Assembly: GCA_035295665.1 (NCBI GenBank) | Contig: DATGIQ010000248.1 | Coordinates: 1 to 11,428, forward strand | Direction: 5' to 3' | Length of the DNA stretch: 11,428 nt | Source: DATGIQ01 sp035295665 | GTDB taxonomy: Bacteria > Planctomycetota > Planctomycetia > Gemmatales > Gemmataceae | Shown here: in pieces, positions 7,343 through 11,428 of the stretch | Layout of the letters: every line of letters starts with the position of its first letter | How positions within the stretch are numbered: position 1 is the first letter of the stretch | Position numbers and translations under genes: made by a program | Notes under the pieces: model-generated | Databases searched by the model: none | Told to the model about the DNA's origin: nothing | The model's input: only the letters and a program-made list of their open reading frames with translations

Positions 7343-7542
7343 TTCGCTGACGGACGAATGGTTTCACCCCGAGGATCATGAATCTGCGAAAAACGCGGAC
7401 CCGCCAGGTGGGAACTTGTTGAGTATGGCGTTCTCGCCCGTGTTCCGTTGGCCGTGCCGGAGGGCAACGAAGCCCGTGGACGACATGGCGGTCCTCCAAT
7501 ACCCGCCATACGGTTGGCTCTCAGTCTCAAAATGTCCAACCG

Positions 7543-7570
7543 ATTCTACCGCTGGAGCGGCGGGTCACAA
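7543..7570 (-). promoter_or_regulatory. Possible sigma-70-type promoter for the kinase gene
   Basis: On the minus strand TTGTGA (7570-7565) and TAGAAT (7548-7543) are separated by 16 bases, matching consensus at four and five of six positions. The start would be near 7536, leaving a leader of about 200 bases. The -10 core belongs to a nine-base direct repeat, GATTCTACC on the plus strand at 7542-7550 and again at 7576-7584, so a second -10-like copy lies 34 bases upstream, although without a good -35. Confidence 0.35.
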
Positions 7571-7697
7571 GGATAGATTCTACCACGCCCAAGACAAGTT
7601 CTGGTGGCCAGGTTGATGCCGGCACCAAAGCTGCTAACGTGAACAATGTGGGTAAGGTAAGTTGGGATCGAGCCGCCCGTTCATCAGGAGATATGCT

Positions 7698-8558
7698 GTG
7701 TCCAACACCGAGTGGGTTTTTGAGGTCGATGAGGCCGGCTTCCAAGGCCAAGTCCTCGAGCGTTCCCACGAACGGCCCGTGATCGTCGATTTTTGGGCCG
7801 AATGGTGTGGGCCATGCCGGATGCTTGGCCCCATCCTGGAACGACTCGTCCAGGAACGCAAAGGCGAAGTTCTGCTCGCCAAGATCGATATCGATCGTTC
7901 TCAGGAACTTGCCGTGCAATACGGGATCAATGCCATCCCGGCGATCATTGCCTTCCGCGATGGCAAACCAGTCCTCGACTTTGTCGGCGTGCTGCCCGAG
8001 GATCAATTGCGAGCGTTTGTGGATCGATTGGCGCCCAGCGAAGCCGACCGGCTCGCCCAGCGCGCTGCTGCCGCGGAAAAGAAGAATCCGGTCGAGGCAG
8101 AAGCACTCAACCGGCAGGCGCTCCAACGCGACGACCATCACCAGGCGGCTCTCGCGGGGTTGGCACGCTTGCTCCTGGAAAAAGGGGCAGACGAGGAGGC
8201 CACGGAGTTGCTCGCACGCATCAACCCCGGAGGCGAGCAGGCCGCGGAGGGCGAACGCCTGAGTGCCCTTGTGTCGCTCCGCCAATTGGCGCGTGGGTTC
8301 GGCGACGAGGCAGCGGTACGGCGGCGCTTGGAGACCGCGCCCGATAAGGCCCAGTTGCAGTATGAATTGGGCTGCATTCTGGCCGGGGCCAGCCGCTATT
8401 CGGAGGCACTCGACGTTTTACTCCAGGCGGCAGAAGCAGATAAAAAACTCGGCGCTTCCCAGGTTCGCCAAGCGATGGTGAAGATCTTCCAGGTGATCGG
8501 CATCCGGAGCGAGATGGCCGATCAGTATCGGGATCGCCTCACGCGCCTGCTGTATTGA
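7698..8558 (+). CDS. cnoX: Thioredoxin-TPR chaperone/redox protein, CnoX (YbbN) family
   Basis: The predicted protein has 286 residues, close to the 284 of E. coli YbbN/CnoX, a holdase that protects proteins from oxidative damage and hands them to GroEL and DnaK. The thioredoxin domain (about 1-112) carries FWAEWCGPCR (32-41), so the redox pair C37/C40 is intact, and the cis-proline in NAIPAI (P81). E. coli CnoX lacks the first cysteine, so this protein may also act as an oxidoreductase. The rest (113-286) is helical and TPR-like (PVEAEALNRQAL, EEATELLARI, YELGCILAGASRYSEALDVL) and ends with YRDRLTRLLY, the family's usual C-terminus. The start is GTG at 7698: AGGAGA (7686-7691) lies six bases upstream. 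An ATG at 7693 is out of frame and a TTG at 7662 lacks a ribosome site. A strong terminator follows 68 bases after the stop, so the gene seems to be a single unit. Confidence 0.92.
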   Translation: MSNTEWVFEVDEAGFQGQVLERSHERPVIVDFWAEWCGPCRMLGPILERLVQERKGEVLLAKIDIDRSQELAVQYGINAIPAIIAFRDGKPVLDFVGVLPEDQLRAFVDRLAPSEADRLAQRAAAAEKKNPVEAEALNRQALQRDDHHQAALAGLARLLLEKGADEEATELLARINPGGEQAAEGERLSALVSLRQLARGFGDEAAVRRRLETAPDKAQLQYELGCILAGASRYSEALDVLLQAAEADKKLGASQVRQAMVKIFQVIGIRSEMADQYRDRLTRLLY

Positions 8559-8626
8559 GGCCGCGGGCGACAGAGAGTCTCGGCTTCCAAAACTCAATCC
8601 AGCCACTCCATTCCAATAAGCTACAG

Positions 8627-8665
8627 CCACGGCCCGCAGTTCTGGAGCAGAATTGCGGGCCGTGG
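8627..8665 (+). terminator. Rho-independent-type terminator after the cnoX-like gene
   Basis: CCACGGCCCGCA (8627-8638) pairs perfectly with TGCGGGCCGTGG (8654-8665). After one mismatch the stem continues for four more pairs (TTCT/AGAA) around the loop GGAGC. The 3' side continues TCTTCTATC, which is pyrimidine-rich but not a clean T-run, so termination is likely but may not be purely intrinsic. It lies 68 bases after the cnoX-like stop. Confidence 0.7.
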
Positions 8666-9132
8666 TCTTCTATCACGGAGCCAACCCAGGGGTCAGGGAT
8701 GGGGAGGAGAAGCTGGCGACTCGAGCACCAAGAAAAGCGACGGATCTCGGTGGAGCTGCAAGTACAACTTAGTCAAAAAAAACGTCTCCGAAACCATCAC
8801 CATTGCCGCCATCGCCGATGTAACTGCTGCGCCCGCCACCGCCATCATTAGGTGCCACACTGTTCGACTTCCGCACGATTCCAGGGGCCCCAGCGCTTCA
8901 CACACCCTCCATGCCGCGCTCATTTTCCACGCCTAGCTCGAAGCCGGGGATGTCGCCCAGCCGGAACACGCTTTTTGCTACCGGCGTAGCCTCGCCAGGC
9001 TGGTTCAGCCGAGGACAACAAGATTCACATTCGGCGTCACGAATTCTTTGGTTTTTTCGGGGCCAGGAGTGCATTTGACAACCGTCCGGGAGCAACCTAG
9101 GCTTCGAGGAGACTTCCCAACTTGGACCCGTA

Positions 9133-9453
9133 ATGAGCCGCAACTACGCCTGCCTGTGCTTGACCTTGGTTCTGTTCTCCTCATGGGCGATCAGCCTCAT
9201 GAGTCACCGGTTCTCCGTTGCCCCACCCAATGGCAATGCGTCGTTCGGCCAAGAGGTCTATCCGCTGGCCATGCAACACCGAGCGGAAGCGCGTGCGTCG
9301 ATTGAGGCACCGCCACTGGCAAGGCTTGCTAGTGCACCGGTGTCGATCCGCTTGATTGCGCTGAGCGCAATTTGTTCCGGGTTCGAGGATTCAATTCCTA
9401 GAATCCTTTCCGGACCGGATGTCTGTTATGTGCACATGTCTTTGCAACGGTAA
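9133..9453 (+). CDS. Doubtful small hypothetical protein with N-terminal hydrophobic segment
   Basis: The frame encodes 106 residues. Its start (MSRNYACLCLTLVLFSSWAI) resembles a signal peptide or membrane anchor, and the first 65 or so codons favour G or C in the third position like nearby real genes. After that the codon use becomes less typical. There is no Shine-Dalgarno at the right distance: the nearest purine-rich stretch (GAGGAGA) is about 20 bases upstream. I recognise no family. It may be a small secreted protein, the start of a decayed gene, or chance. Confidence 0.25.
   Translation: MSRNYACLCLTLVLFSSWAISLMSHRFSVAPPNGNASFGQEVYPLAMQHRAEARASIEAPPLARLASAPVSIRLIALSAICSGFEDSIPRILSGPDVCYVHMSLQR
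9355..9371. repeat. Perfect 7-bp inverted repeat (short hairpin)
   Basis: ATTGCGC-TGA-GCGCAAT forms a perfect seven-pair stem with a three-base loop. Fifteen bases later AGGATTC (9386-9392) and GAATCCT (9401-9407) form a second stem, itself nested in a TCCGG/CCGGA pair. Both lie inside the doubtful ORF at 9133-9453. They could be a terminator-like structure or a protein-binding site; neither has a T-run. Confidence 0.3.
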
Positions 9454-9561
9454 GTAGCATTCTGCGCCCTCTTGTGGTTTCTCCCAACGGTGGTGGCCAG
9501 CCTAACCGATCGCTACCCAATACCGGGCAAAGAAAAAGCATGGGTTGTTCACGGAAGCCCG

Positions 9562-9590
9562 TAGACACGAATCGATTTGATGAATAGAAG
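9562..9590 (+). promoter_or_regulatory. Possible sigma-70-type promoter of the exported repeat protein
   Basis: TAGACA (9562-9567) and TAGAAG (9585-9590) are 17 bases apart, matching consensus at five and four of six positions. Transcription would begin near 9597, about 74 bases before the ATG at 9671. No other candidate with correct spacing was seen in this gap. Confidence 0.25.
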
Positions 9591-9657
9591 TGCATCCAAT
9601 CGCCTTACAATCCGAGCGCAACTCCAAACCTCGGCGTTCGGCATCCTGTTCCCTCTT

Positions 9658-9661
9658 GGAG
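9658..9661 (+). promoter_or_regulatory. Ribosome binding site of the exported repeat protein
   Basis: GGAG, in the purine-rich context GGAGAAAG, lies nine bases before the ATG at 9671 and supports that start. It also places the LEERQLL motif about 40 residues into the protein, the usual distance. Confidence 0.6.
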
Positions 9662-9670
9662 AAAGCAACG

Positions 9671-11428
9671 ATGTCTTTTGGCGTTTTGCGTTCCTGGGTT
9701 GTTTCTCTGGCCCGTCCGAGGTCGCTTCGCCATTCTGCGAAGCTGATCCGAAATCGACGATCATGCAAAGCACAGTTGGAGGTAGCGCCCCTCGAGGAGA
9801 GGCAGCTACTCAGCACCTTGACCGCTCTCGCGCCCTTCAACAGTACGAACGGTGCCAACCCCATCGGTGGATTGATGGAGGACCATAACGGCAATTTCTT
9901 TGGCACAACGCAGTCCGGCGGTGCCAACGGCGAGGGCACTGTCTTCGAGCTGCCGGCAGGCAGTAGCACGCTTACGGTGCTCGCCTCCTTCAGCAATTCG
10001 ACCGGGACATTTCCTCAGGCCGGTCTCATCGAAGACAGCAGTGGCAATCTCTTTGGTACAACTTCGAATGGCGGCGCCAATGGTAAGGGCACCGTGTTCG
10101 AGCTGGTAGCGGGCAGCAGCACGATCACGGCGCTGGCGTCGTTCAACGGGACCAATGGGGCCAACCCCGTCAGTTCCCTGTTCGAGGATGTCAGCGGCAA
10201 TCTTTTCGGTGTGGCCGAGTTCGGCGGTACGAACAATTTCGGTACGATATTCGAACTGCCGTCGGGCAGCAGTACCATTACGGCGCTGGCCTCCTTCAAC
10301 AATACGAACGGGGCCAACCCCGTGGGGAACTTGATTGAAGACGGCAATGGCAATCTCTTCGGCACGACCGTGAATGGCGGCGCCAACAGTGTCGGCACCG
10401 TGTTCGAGTTGCCGTCCGGCAGCAGCACCGTCACCGTGCTCGCTTCCTTTAACAACACCAACGGGGCCCAGCCCATCAGTGGCCTCATCGAGGATGGCAA
10501 CGGCAATTTCTTCGGTACGGCCCAATCCGGCGGTACGAATGGCGTCGGCACGATTTATGAGCTGGCGTCAGGCAGTAGCACCATCACCGCCCTCGCATCG
10601 TTCAGCACGGCGACCGGAAGCTTCCCCTATGGCTCGCTGATCATGGACAGCAGCGGCAACTTCTTCGGCACGACGCAGAATGGTGGCGCGAATGGTAATG
10701 GCACGGTGTTCGAGTTGCCGTCCGGCAGCAGCACGATCACTCCCCTCGCTTCCTTCAACAGTACCAATGGGGCAACCCCCACCGGCAATCTGATCGAGGA
10801 CAACAATGGCGATCTCTTCGGGACAGCCTACGCCGGCGGGCCGAACAGTGACGGCACGGTGTTCGAGTTCGGCCAGCGGCCTTCGATCACGCTCCAACCA
10901 CAGACCACCACGGCCACTGTCGGTCAGGCGGGATCCGTCTCGCTCACCGTTGCCGCCAATGAAGGTTCCGCATCGTTGTCCTATCAGTGGCAGATTTCCA
11001 CGGACCACGGCGTTACCTTCAACAACCTCAATGATGGCAACGGGGTTGCGGGTTCGGCCACGGCAACGTTGACGCTCAACAACTTTTCCACCAGCGGTTC
11101 GCCCGAGTACCAGGTTCTGGTCAGCGACGACAACACGGGTTCGACCACCAGCCACATCGCTACCGTGATGATCAACGCCGCGACCAGCATCGCCACTCAG
11201 CCAACGAGCCAATCCGTCACAGCCGGGCAGGCGAGCTCCGTGTCCTTCCACATCGTGGCCGCCAATGGCACGGGGCCGCTCACGTATCAGTGGAAGCTGT
11301 CCACCGATGGCGGGCTTACGTTCAACAACGTCGGCAACAGCTCGGGAATCACAGGCGCAACTACAGCCACGCTGAGCATCGGCAGCAGCGCCTTCCCGGC
11401 ATCCGGGGCCGAGTACGAAGCGGTAGTT
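9671..11428 (+). CDS. Exported planctomycete repeat protein: LEPR-xLL motif, GloVer repeats, Ig-like domains (3' end beyond window)
   Basis: The frame is open for 586 codons to the right edge, so the C-terminus is missing. Residues 1-48 form a basic leader ending in LEERQLLS (41-48), the planctomycete LEPR-xLL export-associated motif, which replaces an ordinary signal peptide. Seven tandem repeats of 51 residues follow (48 to about 403), each with 'FN.TNGA.P...LIED..GN.FGTT..GGaNG.GTVFEL.sGSST', matching the GloVer tandem-repeat family (TIGR03803). From 404 come Ig-like domains: one at about 404-503 (ATVGQAGSVSLTV, LSYQWQISTD, ATATLTL) and a second from about 504 with the same landmarks, cut at residue 586. 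Such proteins are thought to be surface or matrix components; no catalytic site is visible and the ligand is unknown. The start is supported by GGAG nine bases upstream. Full length is probably much greater. Confidence 0.9.
   Translation, partial: MSFGVLRSWVVSLARPRSLRHSAKLIRNRRSCKAQLEVAPLEERQLLSTLTALAPFNSTNGANPIGGLMEDHNGNFFGTTQSGGANGEGTVFELPAGSSTLTVLASFSNSTGTFPQAGLIEDSSGNLFGTTSNGGANGKGTVFELVAGSSTITALASFNGTNGANPVSSLFEDVSGNLFGVAEFGGTNNFGTIFELPSGSSTITALASFNNTNGANPVGNLIEDGNGNLFGTTVNGGANSVGTVFELPSGSSTVTVLASFNNTNGAQPISGLIEDGNGNFFGTAQSGGTNGVGTIYELASGSSTITALASFSTATGSFPYGSLIMDSSGNFFGTTQNGGANGNGTVFELPSGSSTITPLASFNSTNGATPTGNLIEDNNGDLFGTAYAGGPNSDGTVFEFGQRPSITLQPQTTTATVGQAGSVSLTVAANEGSASLSYQWQISTDHGVTFNNLNDGNGVAGSATATLTLNNFSTSGSPEYQVLVSDDNTGSTTSHIATVMINAATSIATQPTSQSVTAGQASSVSFHIVAANGTGPLTYQWKLSTDGGLTFNNVGNSSGITGATTATLSIGSSAFPASGAEYEAVV
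9812..10880 (+). repeat. Seven tandem 153-bp coding repeats (GloVer array)
   Basis: Units of 51 codons begin at 9812, 9965, 10118, 10271, 10424, 10577 and 10730. There is no insertion or deletion between units through the sixth; the seventh diverges at its end (VFEFGQR) where the Ig-like domains begin. Each unit repeats the core GNxFGTT and GTVFEL. Units 2 and 6 share a variant first half (STGTFP and ATGSFP instead of TNGANP), hinting that a multi-unit block was duplicated. Conserved DNA between units (for example GTGTTCGAG and GGCAGCAGCAC) makes unit gain or loss by recombination plausible. Confidence 0.9.

Larger units (their letters stand above)
7330..7697. other. Divergent intergenic region between kinase and cnoX-like gene
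   Basis: These 368 bases separate two divergent genes and must carry promoters for both. Toward the kinase there is a possible promoter at 7543-7570 and an inverted repeat ATGGCGG (7485-7491) / CCGCCAT (7503-7509) that could form a leader hairpin. Toward the cnoX-like gene there is only a weak TTGATG (7613-7618), 16 bases, TAACGT (7635-7640). No gene is supported here. Confidence 0.5.
8666..9670. other. Gene-poor kilobase with degraded-looking sequence
   Basis: No convincing gene lies between the terminator and the exported repeat protein. On the minus strand one frame has two open stretches divided by a single TGA at 8898-8900. The upstream one ends FRLGDIPGFELGVENERG; the downstream one is Gly/Asp-rich (IGDGGNGDGFGDVFFD) and ends at a TAA at 8769-8771. 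This could be the remains of a small gene, but no start with a ribosome site is seen. The plus strand holds a doubtful ORF at 9133-9453 and small hairpins at 9355-9371 and 9386-9407. I see no transposase, terminal repeats or RNA gene. Confidence 0.45.

Noticed and set aside
7330..7539. 70-residue N-terminal extension of the kinase
   Set aside because: Composition is Arg/Pro/Ser-rich and unlike the family, and a good ribosome site sits right before the ATG at 7329.
7527..8285. 252-codon minus-strand open frame
   Set aside because: Antisense to the cnoX-like gene, which carries WCGPC and the family C-terminus. The frame is open because of GC-rich codon bias.
8555..8851. 98-codon plus-strand frame after the cnoX-like gene
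   Set aside because: It runs through the terminator hairpin, and its composition (runs of His, Arg, Cys) is not protein-like.
8898..9143. 81-codon minus-strand frame as a real gene
   Set aside because: It begins at TTG with no ribosome site and I recognise no family. It is kept only as a possible remnant in the gene-poor region.
9376..9412. tRNA-like T-arm (GGTTCGA followed by a stem)
   Set aside because: No acceptor, D-arm or anticodon arm can be built around it.
9806..10525. Long minus-strand frames with apparent repeats opposite the GloVer array
   Set aside because: Their repetitiveness simply mirrors the tandem repeats coded on the plus strand. The plus frame has a start with a ribosome site, the LEERQLL motif and known domains.
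10568..11251. 227-codon minus-strand frame opposite the last repeats and Ig-like domains
   Set aside because: Also a mirror of the plus-strand coding sequence; no ribosome site or family match.

Overview
The window is GC-rich and dense with genes. It looks like a planctomycete chromosome, probably Gemmatales or a relative. Three things point there. The right-edge protein opens with an LEERQLL motif (LEPR-xLL type). The large Ser/Thr kinase has a DWG instead of DFG triad, an N-terminal helical module I know from planctomycete kinases, and a TPR tail with a 48-residue period. The SH3-type secreted protein ends in a beta module of a kind common in planctomycete exported proteins. The lineage is inferred from these protein features, not from a phylogenetic marker gene.

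Layout: (1) 1-3516, minus strand, reading right to left: a secreted SH3b-domain protein (3516-2320), a two-domain GNAT-like acetyltransferase (2201-1245) and a sigma-54-dependent response regulator (1245 to beyond the left edge). The last two overlap by one base (TGATG) and are probably translationally coupled. An extended -10 element just upstream of the GNAT gene may give this pair its own promoter. (2) 3810-4502, plus strand: deoC, deoxyribose-phosphate aldolase, convergent with the next gene and only 22 bases from it. (3) 7329-4525, minus strand: a membrane-anchored Ser/Thr protein kinase with a TPR tail. (4) 7698-8558, plus strand, divergent from the kinase: a thioredoxin-TPR protein of the CnoX/YbbN family, followed by a strong hairpin terminator at 8627-8665. 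(5) 8666-9670: about 1 kb with no convincing gene, one doubtful short secreted ORF and some degraded-looking sequence. (6) 9671 to beyond the right edge, plus strand: a surface or exported protein with the LEERQLL motif, seven tandem 51-residue GloVer-type repeats and at least two Ig-like domains.

The genes do not form one pathway. They read as separate units: a regulator pair, a nucleoside-catabolism enzyme, a eukaryote-like signalling kinase, a chaperone/redox protein and a large exported repeat protein. I see no CRISPR array, tRNA, rRNA, transposase, phage gene or clear defence cassette, and no strong case for a wholly new system. The best leads are the GNAT/sigma-54 regulator coupling with its promoter architecture, the repeat-built exported protein cut by the right edge, and the gene-poor kilobase before it.
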